DNA of 61,708 nucleotides from Salibaculum griseiflavum (GCF_003129565.1 NZ_QETF01000021.1:1-61708); one strand, 5' to 3'. Positions 26,144-35,287 are shown, numbered from the stretch's first letter. The notes: generated by a model not told the origin, from the letters alone. Made by a program: numbers and translations.

Positions 26144-26596
26144 CTATCCGTCGCGCCGGTCCGCGAAGAAATCCTTCAGCAGACGTTCCGCGGCCTCCCC
26201 GCCAATCCCGTCATAGACCTCGGGGGCGTGGTGACATTGGGGGTGCTCGAAGACCCGCGCGCCATGCGCCACGCCGCCGGATTTGGGGTCCGTGGCACCG
26301 TAATAGAGCCGACCGATCCGCGCGAAGGAGATCGCCGCCGCGCACATCGGGCACGGTTCCAGCGTCACGTAGAGATCGCAGCCCGGCAGCCGTTCCTGCC
26401 CCTGCGCTGCACAGGCGGCCCGGATCGCCAGAACCTCGGCATGGGCGGTGGGGTCATTGAGTTCCCGCGTCCGGTTGCCGGCGCGGGCCAGCACCTCTCC
26501 GTCCCGCACGACCACCGCCCCCACCGGCACTTCGCCGCGCGTCGCGGCGGCGCGGGCCTCGGCAAGGGCGGTTTCCATGTAGCTGCGAAAGGTCAT
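26144..26596 (-). CDS. tadA: tRNA-specific adenosine deaminase
   Basis: This enzyme makes inosine at position 34 of tRNA-Arg(ACG). The 150-residue protein has the deaminase motifs TAHAEVLAI (zinc His52, catalytic Glu54) and TLEPCPMC (Cys82, Cys85). GAVVVRDGEVLARAGNR is the usual N-terminal block. I set the start at MTFRSYMETALAEA (26596), where family similarity begins. It starts back to back with the pseudouridine synthase gene. Confidence 0.93.
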   Translation of the reverse strand: MTFRSYMETALAEARAAATRGEVPVGAVVVRDGEVLARAGNRTRELNDPTAHAEVLAIRAACAAQGQERLPGCDLYVTLEPCPMCAAAISFARIGRLYYGATDPKSGGVAHGARVFEHPQCHHAPEVYDGIGGEAAERLLKDFFADRRDG

Positions 26597-26646
26597 GCCC
26601 CTAGAAACCCGGTCGGGCACGGCTTGGCAAGGGGGCGGGCAACGGC

Positions 26647-26652
26647 TAAGGC
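26647..26652 (+). promoter_or_regulatory. Candidate -10 box near the start of the pseudouridine synthase gene
   Basis: TAAGGC lies 8 bases before the ATG at 26661 and there is no Shine-Dalgarno sequence, as in several other genes here with a possible leaderless start. The match to a -10 hexamer is weak. Confidence 0.3.
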
Positions 26653-26660
26653 TCGGCCCC

Positions 26661-27464
26661 ATGAGCCAGACACCAAGAGAGGGCGACCGTATCGCCAAGG
26701 TCCTGTCCCGCGCCGGCATCGCCTCGCGCCGGGAGGCCGAACGCATGATCGAGGCGGGACGCGTCGCGGTGAACGGCAAGCGCATCGACAGCCCTGCGCT
26801 GAATGTCACCGGGGCCGACAGGATCACGGTGGACGGCAAACCGGTATCCGAGCCGGAGCCGCCGCGCGTCTGGCTCTACCACAAGCCGGCGGGGCTGGTG
26901 ACGACCGCACGGGATGAAAAGGGCCGCGAAACGGTGTTCGACGCCCTGCCCGAGGACATGCCCCGGGTGATGAGCGTGGGCCGGCTGGACCTGAATTCCG
27001 AAGGCCTGTTGCTGCTCACCAATGATGGCGAGATCAAGCGCCGGATGGAACTGCCCAGCACCGGCTGGCAGCGCCGCTACCGGGTGCGCGTCAATGGCAG
27101 CCCCGACGAAGCGGCACTGGACAAGTTGCGCGCCGGTATCACCGTGGACGGCGTCCATTACCAACCCATGACCATCACGCTGGACCGCAGCCAGGGCGCC
27201 AATGCCTGGCTGACCGTGTCCATCCGCGAGGGCAAGAACCGCGAGATCCGCCGCGCGATGGAAGCCATCGGTCTGACCGTGAACCGCCTGATCCGGCTGA
27301 GCTATGGCCCGTTCCAGCTGGGCAATCTGAAACCCGGCGAGGTGGACGAACTGCGCCCAAGGGTTGTGCGCGACCAGTTGGGGCTGGATGCGGAAAAGAA
27401 GCCGCAACGGCGCCGAAAGCCCCAGGCGAAACGGCCAGGCACGGGGAAATCCCGCCGCGATTGA
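26661..27464 (+). CDS. 23S rRNA pseudouridine synthase, RluB type
   Basis: The 267-residue enzyme has an N-terminal S4 RNA-binding domain (RIAKVLSRAGIASRREAERM, VAVNGKRI) and the RsuA/RluB catalytic domain with the aspartate in VGRLDLNSEGLLLLTNDG, then REGKNREIRRAMEAIGL. This layout fits RluB (U2605 of 23S rRNA), although RluE/RsuA cannot be excluded by motif alone. The basic C-terminal tail (QRRRKPQAKR) may bind RNA. The ATG at 26661 is chosen because similarity begins with REGDRIAKVL. Confidence 0.88.
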   Translation: MSQTPREGDRIAKVLSRAGIASRREAERMIEAGRVAVNGKRIDSPALNVTGADRITVDGKPVSEPEPPRVWLYHKPAGLVTTARDEKGRETVFDALPEDMPRVMSVGRLDLNSEGLLLLTNDGEIKRRMELPSTGWQRRYRVRVNGSPDEAALDKLRAGITVDGVHYQPMTITLDRSQGANAWLTVSIREGKNREIRRAMEAIGLTVNRLIRLSYGPFQLGNLKPGEVDELRPRVVRDQLGLDAEKKPQRRRKPQAKRPGTGKSRRD

Positions 27465-27616
27465 CCCTTGCCGACCCGGCGCGGGTGTGCATCCTTTCCC
27501 GCGGAAACGGAAATTGGGGGCATCCGACAGGGCCATTGCGATCCGGGCGCGCGGCGCCCCCTCGTAACTTGGCTGTCATTTGCCTATCTTAACAAGGGTT
27601 CGACACGTGGAGCACG

Positions 27617-27832
27617 ATGGCACGACTGATCCTCATCCTGGCCCTTGTGGCGGCGGTATTGCTGGCCGCGGGGATCGTGGCGCGGCTTCTGGCCCCGCTG
27701 GAAGAGGTGGCGCCACGACCGATCGCGCGCAGAGGGGGAAATCGCTTGCCTGACTCCATCAAGAACGTGGCATACGGGTTGCTGATCGTCCTGATGTTCG
27801 GCGTGGTGACCGGCTGGCTGGGAGGTCTGTGA
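27617..27832 (+). CDS. Small membrane protein at the head of the XpaC-TelA locus
   Basis: The 71-residue protein has two hydrophobic helices (about residues 3-25 and 51-69) joined by a basic loop. It has no recognised domain. It overlaps or abuts the xpaC-like gene, so it probably belongs to the same operon and may be a membrane partner of its products. Confidence 0.65.
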   Translation: MARLILILALVAAVLLAAGIVARLLAPLEEVAPRPIARRGGNRLPDSIKNVAYGLLIVLMFGVVTGWLGGL

Positions 27833-27834
27833 CG

Positions 27835-28707
27835 ATGGCCCGGCGCTATGGCGGAAAACACAGTCCGGGCGGGGCCTCGGACCAACCCCGCGAAGAAATC
27901 CTGCACGAAGACCGCAAGGTCGATGCCGCCGGTGCGCGGGCCAATATCCTGTTCGTCCCGGGCGTCGTGCTGGCCTTCACGTCGCTCAACGAGGGGGCGA
28001 CCGGGCTTATCCTGGGGCTGGCCGGTGCCGCAGTTCTGACCCTGGCCGCGTGGCTGACCCGTGACGGCTTGCGCGCCCATGCGGCTTACGACGCACGCAA
28101 GGTGGCGCGCCGCCCCGCCCTGCCCCGCAAGATCTTCGGCGCTGTCCTGACCGGCGTAGGGATCGGGATCGCGGCCTATGCCAATGGCGACGGGCTGCTG
28201 GCCAGCGGGCTGTTCGCCCTTGCCGCGGGCGGATTGCATATCGCCGCCTTCGGCCCCGACCCGCTGCGCGACAAGCGCATGGAAGGGATCGACAGCTTTC
28301 AGCAGGATCGCGTGGCCCGCGTGGTCGATGAGGCCGAAGCCTATCTGACCGCCATGCGCGACCATATCGCCACGCTGAAGGACCGGCGCCTCGAGGGCCG
28401 CGTGATGCAGTTCCAGGCCACGGCCCGCCAGATGATCCGCACGGTCGAGGAAGACCCCCGCGACCTGACCGGCGCGCGCAAGTTCCTTGGCGTCTACCTG
28501 ATGGGCGCCCGCGATGCCTCTGCGAAATTCGCCGAGCATTACAGGCGGACCGGCGATGCCGATGCCCGCGCCCATTACGAGGCCCTGCTAAGCGACCTGG
28601 AGCAGAATTTCGCCGCCAGGACCGAAAAGATGTTGCTCGATGACCGCAGCGACATGGATGTTGAAATCAAGGTGCTGCGCGACCGATTGCAGCGCGAAGG
28701 GCTATAG
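27835..28707 (+). CDS. XpaC-like membrane protein
   Basis: The roughly 290-residue protein belongs to the 5-bromo-4-chloroindolyl phosphate hydrolysis (XpaC) family. It has a basic N-terminus, two or more hydrophobic helices between about residues 38 and 130, and a long soluble helical C-terminus (FQATARQMIRTVEEDPRDL, KFLGVYLMGARDAS). Genes of this family regularly precede telA. I chose the ATG at 27835, about 9 bases after GGGAGG; a GTG at 27829 is also in frame. Confidence 0.8.
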   Translation: MARRYGGKHSPGGASDQPREEILHEDRKVDAAGARANILFVPGVVLAFTSLNEGATGLILGLAGAAVLTLAAWLTRDGLRAHAAYDARKVARRPALPRKIFGAVLTGVGIGIAAYANGDGLLASGLFALAAGGLHIAAFGPDPLRDKRMEGIDSFQQDRVARVVDEAEAYLTAMRDHIATLKDRRLEGRVMQFQATARQMIRTVEEDPRDLTGARKFLGVYLMGARDASAKFAEHYRRTGDADARAHYEALLSDLEQNFAARTEKMLLDDRSDMDVEIKVLRDRLQREGL

Positions 28708-28734
28708 GGCCCGTTTCCAAGGGGGACAGTTTAC

Positions 28735-29937
28735 ATGTCAGAAAGAACAGCCGAGAACATGCAGAAAGCACAAGCCGCCCTGGCCGAGATCGAGAAGGTC
28801 TCTGCCGTGGTCCTGCCCGAGCCCAGCACCGAGATCGTCCCGGTCGAAAAGGCCGACAAGCCCACCGCCGCCGAGATCAACAAGCGCATGGCCGAACTGG
28901 ACATGAGCGATACCAACTCGATCATCTCCTTCGGGTCGGCCAGCCAGGCGGAATTGCAGGAAATCAGCCAGTCCATGCTGCAGGGCGTTCGCAACAAGGA
29001 TGTCGGCCCCGCCGGCGACAGCCTGCGCGACATCGTGACCACCATTCGCGGCTTCAATGTCAGCGAACTGGACGTGCGCCGCAAAAGGTCCTGGTGGGAA
29101 AAACTTCTGGGCCGGGCCGCACCCGCCGCGAAATTCGCCGCCCGGTTCGAAAGCGTTCAGGGCCAGATCGACAAGATCACCGATGACCTTCTCAAGCATG
29201 AACATGTCCTGCTCAAGGATATCGAAAGCCTCGATGTGCTCTATGAAAAGACACTGGCCTTCTATGACGAGCTGGCGCTCTACATCGCCGCCGGCGAGGC
29301 CAAGCTGAAAGAGCTGGACGAGACCACCATTCCCGCCAAGGAAAAAGAGGTCGAGGCCGCGCCCGAGGAAGACGGCGTGATGAAGGCGCAGGAACTGCGT
29401 GACCTGCGCGCGGCGCGTGACGACCTCGAACGCCGTGTCCACGACCTGAAGCTGACGCGCCAGGTGACGATGCAGTCGCTGCCCTCGATCCGGCTGGTGC
29501 AGGAGAACGACAAGTCGCTTGTCACCAAGATCAACTCCACCCTGATCAACACCGTGCCGCTCTGGGAAACCCAACTGGCCCAGGCCGTCACCATCCAGCG
29601 CTCCTCCGAGGCGGCCGCCGCCGTGCGCGATGCCAATGACCTGACGAACGAGCTGCTGACCGCCAATGCAGAGAACCTGCGCAGCGCCAACAAGACGATC
29701 CGCGAGGAAATGGAGCGCGGCGTCTTCGACATCGAGGCCGTGAAAAAGGCCAATGCGGACCTGATCGGCACCATCGAGGAAAGCCTGCAGATCGCCGACG
29801 AAGGCAAGCGCCGCCGCGCCGAGGCCGAGAAGGAGCTGCAGCAAATGGAAGCCGAGCTGAAATCGACGCTGGCCGCGGCCAAGGCCCAAAAGACCGGACT
29901 GGGTGACACGGTCGCCACATCTGCCGGCGCCGAGTGA
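28735..29937 (+). CDS. TelA/KlaA toxic anion resistance protein
   Basis: The 400-residue, mainly coiled-coil cytoplasmic protein matches the TelA family: a segment with SIISFGSASQAELQEIS at about residue 62, then VRRKRSWWEKLLGRA, and long helices with ALYIAAGEAKLKEL, QVTMQSLPSIRLVQEN and LWETQLAQAVTIQ. TelA was first linked to tellurite resistance; later work ties it to membrane stress and antimicrobial tolerance, but the mechanism is unknown. It is flanked by XpaC and DUF2927 genes in one operon. Confidence 0.92.
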   Translation: MSERTAENMQKAQAALAEIEKVSAVVLPEPSTEIVPVEKADKPTAAEINKRMAELDMSDTNSIISFGSASQAELQEISQSMLQGVRNKDVGPAGDSLRDIVTTIRGFNVSELDVRRKRSWWEKLLGRAAPAAKFAARFESVQGQIDKITDDLLKHEHVLLKDIESLDVLYEKTLAFYDELALYIAAGEAKLKELDETTIPAKEKEVEAAPEEDGVMKAQELRDLRAARDDLERRVHDLKLTRQVTMQSLPSIRLVQENDKSLVTKINSTLINTVPLWETQLAQAVTIQRSSEAAAAVRDANDLTNELLTANAENLRSANKTIREEMERGVFDIEAVKKANADLIGTIEESLQIADEGKRRRAEAEKELQQMEAELKSTLAAAKAQKTGLGDTVATSAGAE

Positions 29938-30893
29938 CCCGGGTGGCCGGGCGCGGTGGTTTTCCGGTTTTGGCGGCAGGCCTGGTGGGCCTGCTGCTGA
30001 CCGGGTGCGAGGCTGTGATGGCTCCGCCCAGCACCCCCGCACCGCCACCGGACGCCCCGCCACAACGCCCCGAAACGCCCGCACTCTCGCCGGAAAGCGA
30101 GGCCTTGCGCACCCATTACCAGAGGGTTCAGAACGACCTGTTGGTGCAAGGCCTTTTGCGAACGGACGGCGGCGGGCCGGATGCACAATTCACCGACACG
30201 ATGCTGGCGCGCAATTTCGTCCGCATCGCGCTGTTCAGTGAATATGTCGACACCGGGCGTGAATTGCGCGCCCGCGAAAACCCCAGCCGCCTGCGCCGCT
30301 GGGACGACCCGGTGCGCATGGAAGTCGAGTTCGGCGACACGATTCCGCCCGCCCAGCGCCGCGAGGACCGGGCCGCGATCCGCGACTACGTCGCGCGGCT
30401 CTCGCGGGTCACGGGGCTGGACATGTCACTGACCACCGCAAACCCGAATTTCCACGTGCTTGTCCTGAACGAGGATGACCGGGCGGGCTACGAGCCGCGC
30501 CTGCGGCAGCTTCTGCCCGGCATTTCCGACAGCGCGCTGCGGGCCGTGATGGACCTGCCGCGCGATACCTTTTGCCTGGTGCTGGCCAATTCCGCGCCGG
30601 GCCGGCCGAGCTATGGCCGCGCCGTTGCCCTGATCCGGGGCGAGCACCCGGACCTGATGCGCATGGCCTGCATCCACGAGGAGATTGCGCAGGGGCTGGG
30701 CCTGGCCAATGACAGCCCCCAGGCCCGACCCTCGATCTTCAACGATGACGAGGAATTCGGCCTGCTGACCTATCACGACGAACTATTGCTGAAAATCCTC
30801 TACGATGACCGGCTTGAAACCGGCATGACCGCCGCCGAGGCCGCCCCCATCGCCCGCCAGATCGCGCGCGAATTGATGGGCGGACCCGCCTGA
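29934..30893 (+). CDS. DUF2927 lipoprotein
   Basis: The 319-residue protein has a lipobox (LLLTGC at about residue 25), a proline-rich linker and a DUF2927 domain with HYQRVQNDLLVQGLLRTDGG, MLARNFVRIALFSEY and, near the end, ACIHEEIAQGLGLANDSP, then SIFNDDEEFGLLTYHDELLL. That HEE segment resembles a zincin protease motif, so an enzymatic role is possible. The GTG start overlaps the telA stop codon. Confidence 0.85.
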   Translation: MTRVAGRGGFPVLAAGLVGLLLTGCEAVMAPPSTPAPPPDAPPQRPETPALSPESEALRTHYQRVQNDLLVQGLLRTDGGGPDAQFTDTMLARNFVRIALFSEYVDTGRELRARENPSRLRRWDDPVRMEVEFGDTIPPAQRREDRAAIRDYVARLSRVTGLDMSLTTANPNFHVLVLNEDDRAGYEPRLRQLLPGISDSALRAVMDLPRDTFCLVLANSAPGRPSYGRAVALIRGEHPDLMRMACIHEEIAQGLGLANDSPQARPSIFNDDEEFGLLTYHDELLLKILYDDRLETGMTAAEAAPIARQIARELMGGPA

Positions 30894-30912
30894 TACGAAA
30901 GGACCTGCAGTT

Positions 30913-32013
30913 ATGGGCATTCTCGATTTTCTCACCGGTGAATTCATCGATGTCATCCACTGGACGGATGACACGCGCGACACCATGGTCTGGCGGTTCC
31001 AGCGCGAGGGCCACGAAATCAAGTACGGCGCCAAGCTGACCGTCCGCGAGGGGCAGGCCGCGGTCTTTGTCCATGAAGGGCAATTGGCCGATGTCTTCAC
31101 CCCCGGTCTCTACATGCTGGAGACCAACAACATGCCGATCATGACGACGCTGCAGCACTGGGATCACGGTTTCAAGTCGCCCTTCAAATCCGAGATATAC
31201 TTCGTCAACACGACCCGTTTCACCGACCTGAAATGGGGCACGAAGAACCCGATCATGCTGCGCGATCCGGAATTCGGCCCGACCCGGATCCGGGCCTATG
31301 GCACCTACACGGTGAAAGTAAGCGATCCGGCCAGGTTCATGTCCGAGATCGTCGGCACCGATGGCGAATTCACCATGGACGAGATCGGGTTCCAGCTGCG
31401 CAACATCATCGTGCAGGAGTTTTCCCGCGTGATCGCCGCCAGCGGAATCCCGGTTCTGGACATGGCCGCCAACACCGCCGACCTGGGCAAGCTGGTGGCC
31501 GGGGCGATTGCCGAGACGGTGGCGCAATACGGCATTGTCATCCCCGAATTCTACATCGAGAACATCTCGCTTCCGCCGGCGGTGGAAAAGGCGCTCGACA
31601 CCCGCACCAGCCGCGGCCTGACCGGCGACCTGGACGCACATATGAAATATGCCGCCGCCGAGGCCCTGCGCCAGGGCGGAGAGGCCTCGGGCGCCATGGG
31701 GGCCGGTATGGGCGCCGGCATGGGCATGGCGATGGCACAGCAAATGGCCAACCCGTGGGCACGGCAGACCGCCCCGGCCGCTGCCGCGCCACCCCCGCCG
31801 CCGCCGGTCGAACATGTCTGGCATATCGCCGAGGGCGGTCAAACCAAGGGGCCGTTTTCCAAGGCCGATATGGGCAAGATGGCCCAGTCGGGGGAATTGA
31901 CCCGCGAGACCCATGTCTGGACACCGGGCCAGGATGGCTGGTTGCGGGCCGAGGACGTGGCCGAGCTGGCCCAGCTTTTCACCATCCTGCCGCCGCCCCC
32001 GCCGGGGGCCTGA
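30913..32013 (+). CDS. SPFH-domain protein with C-terminal GYF-like domain
   Basis: The 366-residue protein has an SPFH domain of the YdjI-like subgroup in about residues 1-245, with EIKYGAKLTVREGQAAVFVH at its start and IRAYGTYTVKVSDPARFMSE later. A Gly/Ala/Met-rich and proline-rich linker follows, and then a GYF_2 (DUF4339) domain (WHIAEGGQTKGPFSKADMGK, TLVWT-like end). There is no obvious transmembrane helix. SPFH proteins scaffold membrane microdomains, so this one could organise the neighbouring membrane proteins. A terminator follows it. Confidence 0.88.
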   Translation: MGILDFLTGEFIDVIHWTDDTRDTMVWRFQREGHEIKYGAKLTVREGQAAVFVHEGQLADVFTPGLYMLETNNMPIMTTLQHWDHGFKSPFKSEIYFVNTTRFTDLKWGTKNPIMLRDPEFGPTRIRAYGTYTVKVSDPARFMSEIVGTDGEFTMDEIGFQLRNIIVQEFSRVIAASGIPVLDMAANTADLGKLVAGAIAETVAQYGIVIPEFYIENISLPPAVEKALDTRTSRGLTGDLDAHMKYAAAEALRQGGEASGAMGAGMGAGMGMAMAQQMANPWARQTAPAAAAPPPPPPVEHVWHIAEGGQTKGPFSKADMGKMAQSGELTRETHVWTPGQDGWLRAEDVAELAQLFTILPPPPPGA

Positions 32014-32026
32014 GACCCGCGCGGCG

Positions 32027-32058
32027 AGGGGCCCGCAGCAGGGCCCCTTTGAAACTTT
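32027..32058 (+). terminator. Terminator after the SPFH gene
   Basis: AGGGGCCC and GGGCCCCT form an 8-bp stem with a 6-base loop, followed by TTGAAACTTTTTG. It should end the XpaC-TelA-DUF2927-SPFH transcript before the cytochrome b561-like gene. Confidence 0.7.
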
Positions 32059-32084
32059 TTGCAGGCGGCTATCGTATATAGGGT

Positions 32085-32657
32085 ATGGCCGCCCTGCCCC
32101 ACATATCCCTGCCGCGCCTGCGCTGGCCCGCAAGACGGGTGTATCTCAAGGCGCTGCATGGCGTGATGATCCCGCTGACCTTCTGGTTCATGATCGCCAC
32201 GCCGGATTTCGTCCGCTCGGTCTTCGGCGCAAAGGGCGCTGCCATCAACTCGGACATCGCGCTGGTCTTCGTCACGCTCGCCCTGATCTGGTCGGTGGAT
32301 TATTTCTGGCGCGGGCTGGCCGGGCGTCCGGGGCCGAAACTGTCGCCACGGCTGCGCCTGTTTCACCGGATCCTGCACCGCACGCTGATCATCGGCCTGT
32401 TCCTGGTGCCCGTTGGCGGGTTCCTGTTGGGGCTGACGTCACATCGGCTGCTCAAGGCCGGGGGCTGGCTGCCGATTGCGCCACCGCTGGACATGAGACA
32501 CGCCAATGAGATCGTCGGCACCCTCCATATCATCGAATTCTATACGCTGGGCGGACTGATCGTGATCCATGCCAGCTTTCATATCTGGCGACATCTCCGC
32601 TTGCGCGACAACGCGCTGCGGATCATGGCGCCGAAAATCCTGCATCGCTTCCTGTAA
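32085..32657 (+). CDS. Cytochrome b561-like membrane protein
   Basis: The 190-residue protein has four hydrophobic helices and histidines placed as in bacterial diheme b-type cytochromes: KALHGVMIPLTFWF in helix 1, LFHRILHRTLI, LHIIEFYTLGG and HASFHIWRHL. These can ligate two b hemes. It probably carries electrons in the inner membrane, but its partners are unknown. It follows the TelA locus terminator and is followed by the zinc-ribbon protein gene. Confidence 0.8.
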   Translation: MAALPHISLPRLRWPARRVYLKALHGVMIPLTFWFMIATPDFVRSVFGAKGAAINSDIALVFVTLALIWSVDYFWRGLAGRPGPKLSPRLRLFHRILHRTLIIGLFLVPVGGFLLGLTSHRLLKAGGWLPIAPPLDMRHANEIVGTLHIIEFYTLGGLIVIHASFHIWRHLRLRDNALRIMAPKILHRFL

Positions 32658-32694
32658 AGGGCCATTCCATGTGGCCAGACGGCGCGGCGATTGC

Positions 32695-32700
32695 TAATCA
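32695..32700 (+). promoter_or_regulatory. Candidate -10 box near the start of the zinc-ribbon gene
   Basis: TAATCA lies 6 bases before the ATG at 32707, with no Shine-Dalgarno sequence, the same layout as before guaD and the MAPEG gene. Confidence 0.35.
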
Positions 32701-32706
32701 ATTGCC

Positions 32707-33831
32707 ATGAACACTGCAGATCCTGACACCACGAGCGCGCCTGTAGAAAAACATCACTTCCCCTGCGACCAGTGCGGGGCGGATATGCGGTTCGACCCCG
32801 GCAACGACCGACTGATCTGCGACCATTGCGGCGCCACCGAAGCACTCGCCGACGATTTCGAGGGCGGAACCATCCGCGAGCTGGACTTTCGCGCCGCCGT
32901 CTCGGGCGATCTGAGCGCGGAAGAGATCGAGGAAACCCGGGTCATCGCCTGCCCCAATTGCGGGGCACAGACTGAATTCGACAGCGACATTCACGCCGCG
33001 GAATGCCCGTTCTGCGCCACGCCCGTCGTCACCGGCACCGGGACGCACCGCCATATCAAACCGAAGGGCCTGCTGCCTTTCGCCTTGGAAGAGCGCGAGG
33101 CGCACAGCGCGATGACGGACTGGCTGGGCCGGCTGTGGTTCGCCCCCAACGGGTTGAAGGACTACGCCCGCAAGGGCCGGAAGATGCAGGGGATCTACGT
33201 GCCCTACTGGACCTTCGATGCCGATACCAAGTCCAGTTATCGCGGCCAGCGCGGCACGCATTACTACGAAAGCCGCACGGTCATGCGCGACGGCAAGCGC
33301 AAAACGGTGCGCGTGCGCAAGACCCGCTGGCGCAGTGTATCGGGCCGCGTTGCGCGGTTCTTCGATGACGTTCTGGTTCTGGCCTCGAAGTCGCTGCCGC
33401 ATAAATACACCGACGCGCTGGAACCCTGGGACCTGTCCGAGATGGAACCCTATCGCCCGGATTTCCTGGCCGGGTTCCGCGCCGAGGGCTATCAGGTGGA
33501 TCTCGAAGACGCATTCACCGAGGCACGATCCAAGATGGACAAGGTGATCCGCCGCGACGTCAAGTTCGATATCGGCGGCGACGCCCAGCGCATCAGCCAG
33601 GTAGACACCCAGATCGGCACGCTGACCTTCAAGCACGTTCTGCTGCCGGTCTGGCTCGCCGCCTACAAGTATCGCGGCAAGACCTACCGGTTCGTCGTCA
33701 ACGGCCGCACAGGCCGGGTGCAGGGCGAACGACCCTGGTCGGCGATCAAGATCGCCATTGCCGTCGTGCTGGGGCTGCTGGTGGCCGGGTCCATCGGCTA
33801 TGCCGTGGCCCTCAGCGAGGGGCGTATCTAG
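32707..33831 (+). CDS. Zinc-ribbon membrane-anchored protein
   Basis: The 374-residue protein has two N-terminal zinc ribbons (CDQCGADM with CDHCGA, and CPNCGA with CPFCATP), a middle region with YVPYWTFDADTKSSYRGQRG and basic patches, and one C-terminal helix (about residues 348-368). Related proteins are often misnamed as PriA-like helicase zinc ribbons; no helicase motif is present. It ends the membrane-stress locus and is convergent with the Hsp20 gene. Confidence 0.75.
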   Translation: MNTADPDTTSAPVEKHHFPCDQCGADMRFDPGNDRLICDHCGATEALADDFEGGTIRELDFRAAVSGDLSAEEIEETRVIACPNCGAQTEFDSDIHAAECPFCATPVVTGTGTHRHIKPKGLLPFALEEREAHSAMTDWLGRLWFAPNGLKDYARKGRKMQGIYVPYWTFDADTKSSYRGQRGTHYYESRTVMRDGKRKTVRVRKTRWRSVSGRVARFFDDVLVLASKSLPHKYTDALEPWDLSEMEPYRPDFLAGFRAEGYQVDLEDAFTEARSKMDKVIRRDVKFDIGGDAQRISQVDTQIGTLTFKHVLLPVWLAAYKYRGKTYRFVVNGRTGRVQGERPWSAIKIAIAVVLGLLVAGSIGYAVALSEGRI

Positions 33832-34244
33832 CCCTTTTTCACCTGCACCTTGCGCGCCTGCCGCTCCGGCTCGGTGCGTCTTGGAACAGTGACCACCAGA
33901 ACGCCATCCTTCAGATCGGCACTGGCCTTGTCGGCATCCGCGTCACCGGGCAACCGGAAAGACCGGCGGAAACTGCCGAATTGGCGTTCGCTGAAATACC
34001 AGGTGTCGCCCTTGTCTTCGCGTTCCACCCGCTTTTCGCCGGTGACGGTCACCACGCCCTCGTCCACGGTCAGTTCGATGTCATCCTCCGACACGCCGGG
34101 CAATTCCATCGTGATCCGATAGCCCGCTTCGTCGGTGGACGCGTCCGAGGCCGGAGAAACCCATTCCGCCAGGCGCGAACCGAAATTCCGAAAAGGTTCA
34201 TAGAGCGACGGCCACAGGCCGCCCGTTTGCGGTGAATCAACCAT
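33828..34244 (-). CDS. Hsp20/alpha-crystallin small heat-shock protein
   Basis: The 138-residue protein has an alpha-crystallin domain from about residue 36 with YRITMELPGVSEDDIELTVD, FRLPGDADADKASADLKDGV and the closing LVVTVPR. The ATP-independent chaperone holds unfolding proteins. The start is preceded by AGAGGAGG. The stop overlaps the zinc-ribbon gene by 4 bases in convergent orientation. Confidence 0.93.
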   Translation of the reverse strand: MVDSPQTGGLWPSLYEPFRNFGSRLAEWVSPASDASTDEAGYRITMELPGVSEDDIELTVDEGVVTVTGEKRVEREDKGDTWYFSERQFGSFRRSFRLPGDADADKASADLKDGVLVVTVPRRTEPERQARKVQVKKG

Positions 34245-34372
34245 GGTTAACCTCCTCTTCTCTGGTCATCGACCACGGCGTGATTCTATGGCGCGGGAGG
34301 CGACATGACCTTGACCCGGCTCAAACCCGAGGGGTAAACGGGCGATGTTGGCGCTAACACGGGAAAGTGAAA

Positions 34373-35287
34373 ATGATCCTCTGCTGCGGCGAAGCCCTGA
34401 TCGACATGCTGCCCCGGCAGTCCACCCTGGGCGAAGACGCATTCGCCCCCCATGCGGGCGGTGCAGTCTTCAACACGGCCATCGCTCTCGGGCGTTTGGG
34501 GGCGCAAACGCAATTCCTTTGCGGCCTGTCCACGGATTTCCTTGGTGACATCCTCCGTGACAAGCTGGTCGAAGCCGGTGTTGACGCCGCCCCCTCGCCC
34601 GCACTGGATGCGCCTTGCACGGTGGCCTTCGTCAAGCTTGTGGATGGCCAGGCAACCTACGCCTTTTACGACGAAAACTCGGCCATGCGGTCCCTGACGG
34701 CAGGCGACCTGCCCGATATTACGGCCAATGCATTGTTTTTCGGGGGTATTTCCCTTGTCGGCGATGGCTGTGGGCAGGTTTACGAGGACCTGATGCTGGA
34801 ACAGTCCAAGTCCCGCATCACGATGATCGACCCGAATATCCGCCCCGGCTTCATCCGCGACGAAGGCGCCTATCGCGACCGGATCGAGAGAATGATGGCA
34901 GCGGCCGACATCATCAAGCTGTCCGACGAGGACCTGGGCTGGCTGCGCGGCGACGGCGACCTTGCCGAGCTTGCCCGCGGCCTGCTGTCTGACCGGACCC
35001 GGCTGGTCTGTATCACCGAAGGCGCCAAGGGCGTCACCGGCTACATGCAGGGGGCCTCCGTTTTCGTCGCCGCCCCGAAGGCCGAGGTCGTGGATACCGT
35101 GGGCGCAGGCGATACCTTCAACGCCGGGGTGCTCGCCGGGCTTGACGAGGCCGGAGCGCTTACCAAGCCTGCTCTGGACGGGCTCGACGAGGAAACGCTG
35201 CGTTCTGCCCTGACCCTTGGCGCACAGGCCGCTGCCATCACCGTGTCGCGGGCAGGTGCCAACCCGCCGAAACGGGGCGAGCTATGA
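34373..35287 (+). CDS. PfkB-family sugar kinase, fructokinase-like
   Basis: The 304-residue kinase has both PfkB signatures: [20 protein letters not shown] with the early substrate region, and [17 protein letters not shown] near residue 242 holding the catalytic aspartate. Length and the [11 protein letters not shown] block fit fructokinase (scrK-like), phosphorylating a hexose in the cytoplasm. The ATG at 34373 follows GGAAAG; a GTG two codons earlier is possible. The dtd gene overlaps its stop (ATGA). Confidence 0.85.
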   Translation: MILCCGEALIDMLPRQSTLGEDAFAPHAGGAVFNTAIALGRLGAQTQFLCGLSTDFLGDILRDKLVEAGVDAAPSPALDAPCTVAFVKLVDGQATYAFYDENSAMRSLTAGDLPDITANALFFGGISLVGDGCGQVYEDLMLEQSKSRITMIDPNIRPGFIRDEGAYRDRIERMMAAADIIKLSDEDLGWLRGDGDLAELARGLLSDRTRLVCITEGAKGVTGYMQGASVFVAAPKAEVVDTVGAGDTFNAGVLAGLDEAGALTKPALDGLDEETLRSALTLGAQAAAITVSRAGANPPKRGEL

